From positions 1 to 19,222 of the forward strand of contig PFMK01000094.1 in assembly GCA_002785215.1 (NCBI GenBank): a stretch of DNA of 19,222 bases, read 5' to 3'. Made by a program: the position numbers and the translations under genes. The notes below the pieces were generated by a model, which had not been told where the DNA came from, did not search any database, and worked only from the letters and a program-made list of their open reading frames with translations. Of the stretch, positions 1 to 6,900 are shown piece after piece (position 1 is the first letter of the stretch; each line of letters opens with the position of its first letter). Source of the DNA: Candidatus Gottesmanbacteria bacterium CG_4_10_14_0_8_um_filter_37_24. Lineage in GTDB: Bacteria; Patescibacteriota; Microgenomatia; 2-02-FULL-39-11.

Positions 1-1328
1 CTCGTATGAACAGGACAATCGTATGAAGCTGCTCCTATAAATACTGACACATAATTAAGACCCGGGTCACGAATTGCAGCTTCTACCCAGGGAGTAGGAG
101 TAGGCGTAGATGTAGGAGTAGGGGTAGGAACATCTGTTGGTATTAGACAAAGAGATATCCAATCTGCATATGAATATGAAGCCGCTGCTCCGCTTACACA
201 GAAAAATGGCCTTACTGTGGTTGTGTCACTACTAATCGTGATGTCCCCAGTAGTTGTCTCGTAACCATTTACTGTACTCGTTGAAAACATGCCTCCGTCG
301 TTGTTTGTCCATCCCAAAGGATGCAAAGTGTTCACCCCAATATAAGGATTTCCGGACATAGCTGTACTTTTATTTAACGAACCTTGTATCCTTATTTTCT
401 TGCCGGCAAGACCACTTAAATCCTGTGACCAGCAACCGTTTCCGTTTCCGGTAGATTGTATTGTCACCTTATCCCCACCATAAGATTCCACAGTATTCTG
501 CCCGTTCCACGCTCCCCATCCGCTGGAATCTGAGCTGAAATCAGGGTTTGTCAGGAGTTCACTGCCCATAGAACAGGCAGATCTTTGAGTAGCGCATTTG
601 AAAGATATACTTACAGCATTACCCCAACTACCGCATTCGTTCCTGGCATGTATCCAGAAATTATAATCATGTGCCGGGTCAATATTATATGTCACTGTCC
701 TTACTCCAAGACCTAAATCATCACATACTCCTGCTACACATGACCAGGTACTCCCATCATCCATATCATCCAACCTGACGGAATAGTAAGTCGCATTGGA
801 AACCGCCGGCCAATCTACCCGTACCTGGTTACCGTTGCTTAAACAGGTATAAGAAGGAGCAGGCACACCCATCGCCGGACAACACGTCATGCATTTGACA
901 CCACCAAGAATCGTATTTAATCCATCTGCAACTCCACTGTCATTTACCCCTAAAGCGGTAGAATCATAACAATGATTTGCCCTATCCCTATATGCAAATC
1001 CGTCTGGGAAGGTATAACTGAAACCATGTAAGGTATAACCACCACAAACACCTGATAAATCTGGTCTATCCTTATTGGCTGTTATACTACCCTGTACAGG
1101 TGAAGTTTGACCTTGCAGATAAAAATTTATACCAAGTGCGGTCGGGTAATTGTCCTGATCACAAGTCCAGCCTACCAGTTTGCATACCGATCCATCTGCG
1201 TTATCTACCCAACCGCTTGGCGGATCAGGATATATCGAGGCATAAGCTTCCGGTCGAATAAAAGTGAGTACCAATAGGATTAAAGGGATTGTTAATAAAA
1301 AAAACAACCCCTTTTTTCTTCCATGCAT
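1..1328 (-). CDS. Secreted Cys-rich multidomain surface protein (FN3 and carbohydrate-binding-like domains), 3' end outside window
   Basis: An open frame of 442 codons runs from ATG at 1328 off the left edge, so the C-terminus is missing. Residues 1-30 are a signal peptide (Arg/Lys-rich start, Leu-rich core, AYA-like end). Residues 31-145 resemble a beta-sandwich module found in secreted carbohydrate-active proteins (PDPPSGWVD, VGWTCD, HGFSYTFPDG). Residues 155-245 look like a fibronectin type III domain with extra cysteines. Residues 257-395 begin LLTNPDFSSDSSGW, typical of CBM4/9-like or jelly-roll domains. A PTPTPTSTPTPTP linker follows at about 401-413, then the start of another domain. 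The many Cys suggest disulfides in an extracytoplasmic protein. It lies 9 bp after the ligase gene on the same strand, with no Shine-Dalgarno. Its composition is clearly less AT-rich than the ligase gene. The role is inferred as adhesin or glycan-binding surface protein; no catalytic motif is visible. Confidence 0.85.
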   Translation of the reverse strand, partial: MHGRKKGLFFLLTIPLILLVLTFIRPEAYASIYPDPPSGWVDNADGSVCKLVGWTCDQDNYPTALGINFYLQGQTSPVQGSITANKDRPDLSGVCGGYTLHGFSYTFPDGFAYRDRANHCYDSTALGVNDSGVADGLNTILGGVKCMTCCPAMGVPAPSYTCLSNGNQVRVDWPAVSNATYYSVRLDDMDDGSTWSCVAGVCDDLGLGVRTVTYNIDPAHDYNFWIHARNECGSWGNAVSISFKCATQRSACSMGSELLTNPDFSSDSSGWGAWNGQNTVESYGGDKVTIQSTGNGNGCWSQDLSGLAGKKIRIQGSLNKSTAMSGNPYIGVNTLHPLGWTNNDGGMFSTSTVNGYETTTGDITISSDTTTVRPFFCVSGAAASYSYADWISLCLIPTDVPTPTPTSTPTPTPWVEAAIRDPGLNYVSVFIGAASYDCPVHT

Positions 1329-1337
1329 ATGTAAAGG

Positions 1338-3254
1338 TTATGATTTTTTGGAAATAATGTCAATGATTTCTTTGCCGTTTATTTTGATCTTTTTCAGTAT
1401 TAGTTGGATTTCTTCATCTGAAAGTCTAATTGGAGAATTCATGTAATAAGAGACATCAGTAAAATGTTTTATTTTCAATGAAATATCAATCTTATTGCTG
1501 ACTAGATCCTCATCAATAATATTAAGCTTATCTTTCCCGTATACGGTTTCCGTAAATTTTGGAAAGACATTCCTATTCCATCTAAAATATTTTATTGCAG
1601 TATCAATATCTTCTTCATCGACCGATTTTCCCGTTTCCTTAAGGATATTTCGAAAAATCTCCCATAGGTATAATTGCAGTTCCTTCGGATTTAAAGATAC
1701 TGCTTTTTGATAATTTATCGTACCGTTATAAATATCTTCATTCTGAAAATTAATCAGTCCCAGAAAGTAATAATTAGAAGAATTATAAGGATCCAATCTG
1801 GCAGATTTAGTATAATAGTCAAATGCATTCGTATCATCCTTTTTTAGAAAATAATACCTGCCGATATCCATTTGCCTCCTGAAATCCATCCATCCCAGTT
1901 TTGATGAAGCTGTCAGAGATATATTTGAGTTTGATCTTATCCCAAATGTATAAAAATAGTAACTGGCTAAATTCGTGACTCCAAATACTATCAATAGTAT
2001 CGAAATAATACGGAATGAATTTACAAAAATTTGATTTTGACCATTTTGTTCAATATCCGTACCCGGCAGAAGTAATGCCAGTCCTGTCCAGAAAAATAAA
2101 AAGATTGACAAAAATTGCCAGTCTACGGAAAAAAAGACATGTAGTGCTGAGGCTAAAAGTGCTAATAAAATCCCTATTTCTTCTAATTTATATCTTTTGT
2201 CAAGTACATAGGTTTGAAATAACGTATATAAGGATAATATAATTATAAGTGAGAAAATAACTCCTCCGAAAATTCCGGTTTCAGTTAAAAGTAATAGATA
2301 ATGATTCTCACCATAAGTAGACCATGAATAAGGTTTTTCCTGCCATAATTTATTTATTATCCTGTAATTATCCAATCCCATTCCAAAAAGGGGAGAATAT
2401 GAAAGTCCTTTAACTGAAATTCTCATATAATCCCAGCGATAATCCAGGTACATCGGTTTATAAAAAATCTTAAGCAGAGGATACCAGTCTGAAATATTTG
2501 AATATGAACTTATAATCGACAGAAAGTATAAAAGGAAAACCGGTAAGATAATAAATGAAATATAGGAAAAATATTTTTTGATCTCCAATTTTTGGACATA
2601 TAAACCTATCAGAATAAACATGGTGATCACTATCATATAGCCGCTTTTCGAGACTGTAATCAGCAGAGCAGAAATTAAAAAAATAAATATGACAGATAAA
2701 ATTCTATAAAGGATATGCTTTTCCAGTTTATATTTAATAAATAACATTACTACTATGGGTATGGAAAAAAGTAAAATATCAACCAATTTATTGTGTCCGA
2801 AAGACTTGTAATACAAATTCATTCCCGACCCGGGATTGAAAAGCAACGGCCTACCCATTACGAAAGACCAGGCAATAACAGACAGCAAAATGCTGTTTAT
2901 TATGATTGAGAAAATATATATCTTTTTAAGTTTAATTTTTAAAGTCAAAGGTAAAGTGCGTATATTTACAAAAATCAGGAAATAGGATAAATAACGGAGA
3001 AGCTCAAAAAAACTTCTGGCCTTACTTAGAGATAAAACTGTTGAGACAGATGAGACAAAAAGAAAAAGTAGAAACAATAAATTTATAATATCGAGTCTTA
3101 TTTTTTTCCAGTCAGTAATTAGACTAATTATTCCTGAGACAAGGACCAGTAGGAAATATCCTATGCTTTTTTGATCGTTTTCCAACCACGGCAGAAAAAT
3201 AATTAATAAAGATAATAAGATTATGTTTAAGTATTTTCTGCTGAAATTAGGCAT
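1338..3254 (-). CDS. O-antigen ligase/polymerase-like (Wzy_C) membrane protein with C-terminal TPR
   Basis: This 638-residue protein has about ten or more hydrophobic segments over residues 8-435, then a soluble tail. The Wzy_C signature is present: FGHNK at about 152-156, a conserved Arg at 273 in YRWDYMRIS, PLFGMGLDNY at about 288-297, and ENHYLLLLTETGIFGG around 316-331. Residues about 455-530 read as TPR repeats (YYFLKKDDTNAFDYYTKSARLDP; YYFLGL...YQKAVSLNP). The family joins glycan from an undecaprenyl carrier to another glycan, to lipid A core, or in PglL/PilO members to Ser/Thr of proteins. The TPR extension is common in the putative protein O-oligosaccharyltransferase branch. It is divergent from the GT4 gene at 3280 with a 25-bp gap and is followed closely by the secreted protein gene. 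Polymerase, ligase and protein transferase cannot be told apart from sequence alone. Confidence 0.85.
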   Translation of the reverse strand: MPNFSRKYLNIILLSLLIIFLPWLENDQKSIGYFLLVLVSGIISLITDWKKIRLDIINLLFLLFLFVSSVSTVLSLSKARSFFELLRYLSYFLIFVNIRTLPLTLKIKLKKIYIFSIIINSILLSVIAWSFVMGRPLLFNPGSGMNLYYKSFGHNKLVDILLFSIPIVVMLFIKYKLEKHILYRILSVIFIFLISALLITVSKSGYMIVITMFILIGLYVQKLEIKKYFSYISFIILPVFLLYFLSIISSYSNISDWYPLLKIFYKPMYLDYRWDYMRISVKGLSYSPLFGMGLDNYRIINKLWQEKPYSWSTYGENHYLLLLTETGIFGGVIFSLIIILSLYTLFQTYVLDKRYKLEEIGILLALLASALHVFFSVDWQFLSIFLFFWTGLALLLPGTDIEQNGQNQIFVNSFRIISILLIVFGVTNLASYYFYTFGIRSNSNISLTASSKLGWMDFRRQMDIGRYYFLKKDDTNAFDYYTKSARLDPYNSSNYYFLGLINFQNEDIYNGTINYQKAVSLNPKELQLYLWEIFRNILKETGKSVDEEDIDTAIKYFRWNRNVFPKFTETVYGKDKLNIIDEDLVSNKIDISLKIKHFTDVSYYMNSPIRLSDEEIQLILKKIKINGKEIIDIISKKS

Positions 3255-3269
3255 CTCTTAGGTTATAAT
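3241..3269 (+). promoter_or_regulatory. Sigma70-like promoter of the GT4 gene at 3280
   Basis: A perfect -10 box TATAAT lies at 3264-3269, with CTGAAA (4 of 6 matches to TTGACA) at 3241-3246 and a 17-bp spacer. The expected start point is about 3275-3277, only a few bases before ATG 3280, so the mRNA would be leaderless or nearly so. The -35 box falls inside the first codons of the divergent ligase gene. The other strand carries TATTAT at 3270-3265, ten bases before that gene's ATG, so the 25-bp gap may hold two face-to-face -10 boxes. Confidence 0.55.
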
Positions 3270-3279
3270 ACCATAATAT

Positions 3280-4446
3280 ATGAATATCGCTTTGGTGGTG
3301 TATTCCCATTATTCCCGGGATGCCCGGGTCAGAAGATATGCTGAAACGCTTTCAAGAAAAAATCATTCAGTAGATGTGATTTGTCTTGGAGAAAATTATA
3401 TTCCCAGAGAAGAGAAAATCCGTCTGATTTACTATCCGGTCAATAGGCTCAGGTTAGGCAAGTGGTGGTATGTATTTGAATATTTCTGCTTTTTTATCTT
3501 TTCCTTTTTCTCTCTATCCATAAGAAACATCCAAAAGAAATACAGGATAATTCATATCAACAATATGCCCGATATTCTGGTCTTTTCTGCAATAATCCCA
3601 AAGCTTTTCGGGACAAAAATTATTTTAGACATGCATGATCCCATGCCCGAACTTTATAAATCCAAGTATGATGTTCAGGATAACAATTTTATGGTAAAAA
3701 CTTTAAAACTGATCGAAAGAACATCTATGGGTTTTGCTGATATGGTTATTACCGCCAACCCTGTATTCCGAAATTTTTTTATATCAAGAAATTCTACATC
3801 CTTAAATAAAATATCAGTCATCCTAAACTGTCCTGATGAGAAAATGTTCAAATACATAAAGATGAAACACAGGAATAATGCATTTTTCCATCTGCTTTAT
3901 ATGGGAACAGTAGAAAAAAGATTCGGCCTGGATATCGCTGTTGATGGGATGGCAAAACTATTTCATAAATATCCTGATATCACATTTACAATAATTCCAA
4001 AATTAGATAATGAGGGAGAATATATCGAAAGATTAAAGGAAAAAATTAATAATTTGAATTTAAACAAATCTTTTTGTTTCTTGAAGCCTCAACCGCTTGA
4101 ATCAATCGACAAAATACTGAAAAAGACAGACGTCGGTATCGTCCTTGCCAAAAATGGCAAATTCACCGAAAGCATACTGCCCGTCAAACTTCTGGAATTC
4201 ATCCAAATGCGTGTACCGGTTATTGCTACAAAAACCAGAATTTTGAGTCAAAATTTTGATAAAAATATGTTATTTTTCCTAAATAAAAATACCCCTGAAG
4301 AATTCTCCAGTGCTATCGAACATCTCTATGCTAATCCAATGCTTAGAAAAAATCTGGCAACAAATGCTATAAAATATCTGGTTAAATATAACTGGAAAAT
4401 AGAAGAGAGAAAATATTTATCATTGATAAATACTCTAGGGAAATAG
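3280..4446 (+). CDS. Glycosyltransferase family 4
   Basis: A 388-residue GT-B fold protein. The N-terminal Rossmann half opens MNIALVVYSHYSRDARVRRYAE, with DMHDPMPELY at 117-126 resembling the His-Asp acceptor-site motif of this GT4 subgroup. The C-terminal donor half has LLYMGTVEKRFGLDIAV near 205-220 and ESILPVKLLEFIQMRVPVIA at 297-316, the usual P-x-K-x-x-E nucleotide-sugar site. It is expected to be a cytoplasmic or membrane-peripheral enzyme that adds a sugar from a nucleotide donor to a lipid-linked glycan; the sugar cannot be read from sequence. The start is supported by the TATAAT just upstream. It converges with the 4448 gene, with one base between the two stop codons. Confidence 0.9.
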   Translation: MNIALVVYSHYSRDARVRRYAETLSRKNHSVDVICLGENYIPREEKIRLIYYPVNRLRLGKWWYVFEYFCFFIFSFFSLSIRNIQKKYRIIHINNMPDILVFSAIIPKLFGTKIILDMHDPMPELYKSKYDVQDNNFMVKTLKLIERTSMGFADMVITANPVFRNFFISRNSTSLNKISVILNCPDEKMFKYIKMKHRNNAFFHLLYMGTVEKRFGLDIAVDGMAKLFHKYPDITFTIIPKLDNEGEYIERLKEKINNLNLNKSFCFLKPQPLESIDKILKKTDVGIVLAKNGKFTESILPVKLLEFIQMRVPVIATKTRILSQNFDKNMLFFLNKNTPEEFSSAIEHLYANPMLRKNLATNAIKYLVKYNWKIEERKYLSLINTLGK

Positions 4447-4447
4447 A

Positions 4448-5266
4448 CTATTTATCAGATATCGATATAATTGGAAAGTTTATTGAAACGCTATTGAAAG
4501 GAAGATAAACTCCTTCGTTTACTTTGATTTTCTGGTCCTGCATAAAATAACAGATTTTATCGATTTCCCGACATAATAACTCAACAGTAATTTCTATATC
4601 TCTTTTTGTATTATCATATGATACTACTGCTTGTCCTGATGCAGTATCAACTCTTATCTCCGCAGGAAAACTTTTTTTATCCGTTATTTTTCCGACAACC
4701 ATACCTTGACTGCTTTTTATCTCATCACCGATATTTAGTTTATCCGCTAACCAAGTTTCTTGCTGTTTGCCTTTCACTACTATTTTCAGCTTCCTATTGT
4801 TAACCACGGGAATCTCCGAACCGATAAAACTTATAACCCCCTGGACCTGAGCTTTAGGCAATTTCAAATCCAATGTCCCTCCAACTGCCAGAGGCTTATT
4901 TTTATATAAGTATATTCCCGTCCTGTCTCTTATGGCATTGACTCTTAAAACCAGATTCACCGATTTCCCAAACGAATACCAGTCGTAGGATTCTTTACTG
5001 ATCACCTCCACACCTGATCTTCCGATAAGGTCCGATTCCCTGTCTCCTATACTTATGGAATTTTCTACCCAGTAGGGGACGGAATTATACGCGATATTTA
5101 TGGGTGTTTTCCCGTCTTTATATAAAGAAAGTGAGATATAAATAAATTCCTGGTTTCTTTGTCTGTGATAAAAAAAATAAAGCAGTGCAAAGGAAACAAG
5201 CAGAATAATTATGATCAGAAAATAATTATACTTGGAAAAAAATGTTTTAAGCTTAATTGTTTTCAC
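4448..5266 (-). CDS. Membrane-anchored protein resembling DUF4330
   Basis: A 272-residue protein starting at GTG 5266; no in-frame ATG follows near the N-terminus. A short basic N-terminus precedes one transmembrane helix at about 13-31 (LIIIILLVSFALLYFFY). The rest is soluble and beta-rich with repeated short modules (VPYWVENSISIGD; NAIRDRTGIYLYKNKPLAVGG; WLADKLNIGDEI). This layout resembles DUF4330 proteins, which sit in bacterial and cyanobacterial exopolysaccharide loci and have no firmly known function; the family assignment is by resemblance only. The topology predicts that the large domain is outside the membrane. It may help glycan export or assembly, which is inferred purely from context. 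It abuts the convergent GT4 gene and is divergent from the PqqD-like gene. Confidence 0.7.
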   Translation of the reverse strand: MKTIKLKTFFSKYNYFLIIIILLVSFALLYFFYHRQRNQEFIYISLSLYKDGKTPINIAYNSVPYWVENSISIGDRESDLIGRSGVEVISKESYDWYSFGKSVNLVLRVNAIRDRTGIYLYKNKPLAVGGTLDLKLPKAQVQGVISFIGSEIPVVNNRKLKIVVKGKQQETWLADKLNIGDEIKSSQGMVVGKITDKKSFPAEIRVDTASGQAVVSYDNTKRDIEITVELLCREIDKICYFMQDQKIKVNEGVYLPFNSVSINFPIISISDK

Positions 5267-5332
5267 CTTATTATCTTAATTTATTACTCTAATTTATTCA
5301 ATAAGATGTATATCCCACCAAGATTTTTATCA

Positions 5333-5366
5333 TTGACAAAAAGTCTTGGTTTATTTAAATTATCTT
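5333..5366 (+). promoter_or_regulatory. Sigma70-like promoter ending at the PqqD-like start codon
   Basis: A perfect TTGACA lies at 5333-5338. At the right spacing there is TTAAAT (5355-5360, 16-bp spacer) or TAAATT (5356-5361, 17-bp spacer), each 4 of 6 matches to TATAAT. The predicted start point is about 5367, which is the ATG itself, so transcription would be leaderless. This is also the main reason to reject an upstream TTG start at 5346, which would lie between the promoter boxes. Confidence 0.5.
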
Positions 5367-5636
5367 ATGATGAAAAAATATAAGATAAATAAGGGATTTA
5401 TAATCCAGAAATTAGACGGTAAAACTACTATTTTCGACGGAGAAGAATCACTCCTTTATACATTTAATGAAACCGCATCATTTATTTTTGATAAGATTAA
5501 GCTTGGATGGAATGAGACAAAAATCGCTACCGTATTAGGAAAAAAATTTCAGGTTGACCTAGAAACTACCAACAGGGATATCAGTGGCTTAGTAAAAGAG
5601 CTTATCAAGAAAAAGATAATTTCAAGTTCCTCTTAA
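5367..5636 (+). CDS. PqqD-like small protein
   Basis: An 89-residue protein matching the PqqD family in size and pattern: a short beta-rich N-terminal part (FIIQKLDGKTTIFDGEE, LYTFNETASFIFDKIK) and a C-terminal helical part (KIATVLGKKFQVDLETTNRDISGLVKELIKKKII). PqqD-type domains are peptide-recognition (RRE) folds that bind leader peptides of modified peptides. Stand-alone copies also occur in exopolysaccharide loci beside HprK-like kinases and PF14907-type nucleotidyltransferases, where their role is unclear. ATG 5367 or 5370 (tandem ATGATG) is chosen over TTG 5346 because of the promoter. Its last 32 bp overlap tail-to-tail with the peptidase-nucleotidyltransferase gene. It is one of only three plus-strand genes in the island. 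Confidence 0.8.
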   Translation: MMKKYKINKGFIIQKLDGKTTIFDGEESLLYTFNETASFIFDKIKLGWNETKIATVLGKKFQVDLETTNRDISGLVKELIKKKIISSSS

Positions 5637-6888
5637 TTTTTTTCATCCCTACCCAAAATATCATATGAAGAACGGAAGGATAGAAAAATATCATATTTTT
5701 TCTTAAAATGGATGTTGGTGCAAGGAAGTAGAGATTCTTAAATCTGGTGATACCAGATTTAATCCTATCCTCATGAGAAAAGACATCGACAGGTAATATA
5801 TTATTACTGATATATCTTTTCTTTTCTTCAGACGGTAATATCTTATTTAAAAAACTCGCAGTGAAATGTTGATAATAATATTTCTGAAGTAAAACAAATA
5901 CAGGATATATATAATTTCCTAATTTGTATTTTACTATTCTATCCGTTACATCCTTCTGCAATTTCTTATTTGTCATAAATTCCAACCGATTTAGAATTAT
6001 ATTTATCAGTTCCAGTCTGAAAATTTTTCGAAAATTATGGTGAAATAAGTGTAAAGACAGATAAATAATTAAGTTTGGTATGGATAATATGGGAAATGTC
6101 TCATTATTAACTTTAATAATCTTTTTATCACATAAAAATTCCTCATTCATCTGTCTCATGAGTTTTTCCGGGTATAATGCATCAAGCTTCCCCAGCTGAT
6201 TCATCATAAAAACCGGTTCAAAGTGAACGTCAAAAACTATATCAATGTCTTTTGTTTGTTTGAAAAATGCTACTTCTGTCTGTTTATCCTTTAACATACG
6301 GTGCAGTTTGGAATATTCTGAACGGTATTTTATGTAGCCATTTTTGACAAATATATTTTGAATTTTTTCGAATTTATTTTTATCTATTAAAATATCACAA
6401 TCTGCATAAATTCTGCCGGGTTGTTTTTTTTCAAAAAAAAGATGAATTGGTAAACCTTTCAGAAAGACGAAATCGACCTTATATTTTTCTAATTCCTTTT
6501 TTATCTTTACAATTTCCTGATAGTAGTAAGTGGACTGTATGAGATATATTTCATCCATGTTAGAAACGTAATTTCCCCTTTTGTATTGATACAATTTTCC
6601 GATCACCTGTTTAGCGTATATTTTCCCATCGGATGTTTGGTTGTTGTCTCCTTTTGTCACTAGAAAAGGTGTTGTCTTGATGATGCCGGGTGTTTTATAA
6701 ATTACTCTGTGGATAAGTACATTTCTTCCTTTTTCTACCATCAGGATGTCATTTACTTTCACGTTTCCAAAGCTTATCTTTTTGATATAAGCGACGTCTT
6801 TTGGATGAAGAGTCGGAAGCATGCTTGTTCCCAAGGACTTAATGACAAAATTGTTCTTTTTTTTCAAAGACGAAACGATTCTGTGCAT
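5605..6888 (-). CDS. S24/S26-type peptidase domain fused to nucleotidyltransferase (NTP_transf_5-like)
   Basis: A 427-residue two-domain protein. Residues about 14-105 look like an S24/S26 peptidase: GTSMLPTL at 20-27 with candidate nucleophile Ser22, LIHRVI at 58-63 with His60 where Sec11/SipW-type enzymes use His, and TKGDNNQTSDGK at 78-89 with the third conserved block. There is no N-terminal membrane helix, unlike true signal peptidases. Residues about 125-310 match PF14907-like nucleotidyltransferases: VFLKGLPIHLFF at 141-152, ADCDILID at 162-169 with Asp163/Asp165 as probable metal ligands, and DIVFDVHFEP at 216-225 with a third acidic residue. A helical tail of about 115 residues follows. 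It lies 12 bp after the Wzy-like gene on the same strand and overlaps the PqqD-like gene in antisense. Peptidase activity and substrate are inferred; no known pathway is assigned. Confidence 0.75.
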   Translation of the reverse strand: MHRIVSSLKKKNNFVIKSLGTSMLPTLHPKDVAYIKKISFGNVKVNDILMVEKGRNVLIHRVIYKTPGIIKTTPFLVTKGDNNQTSDGKIYAKQVIGKLYQYKRGNYVSNMDEIYLIQSTYYYQEIVKIKKELEKYKVDFVFLKGLPIHLFFEKKQPGRIYADCDILIDKNKFEKIQNIFVKNGYIKYRSEYSKLHRMLKDKQTEVAFFKQTKDIDIVFDVHFEPVFMMNQLGKLDALYPEKLMRQMNEEFLCDKKIIKVNNETFPILSIPNLIIYLSLHLFHHNFRKIFRLELINIILNRLEFMTNKKLQKDVTDRIVKYKLGNYIYPVFVLLQKYYYQHFTASFLNKILPSEEKKRYISNNILPVDVFSHEDRIKSGITRFKNLYFLAPTSILRKNMIFFYPSVLHMIFWVGMKKIKRNLKLSFS

Positions 6889-6900
6889 AGAAGTTATAAC

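Noticed and set aside
95..135. GTAGGAGTAGG-type tandem repeats as a minisatellite or CRISPR remnant
   Set aside because: In the minus-strand reading frame they encode the Pro/Thr linker, and the same codon pattern explains the similar stretch near 15840-15910.
5346..5366. TTG start giving a 96-residue PqqD-like protein
   Set aside because: It lies between the -35 and -10 boxes, so it would not be transcribed; ATG 5367 gives a normal PqqD length.
5306..5383. A 25-codon plus-strand ORF as a RiPP precursor candidate upstream of the PqqD-like gene
   Set aside because: It runs through the promoter and into the PqqD-like gene in another frame, has no ribosome site of its own, and shows no core-peptide features.
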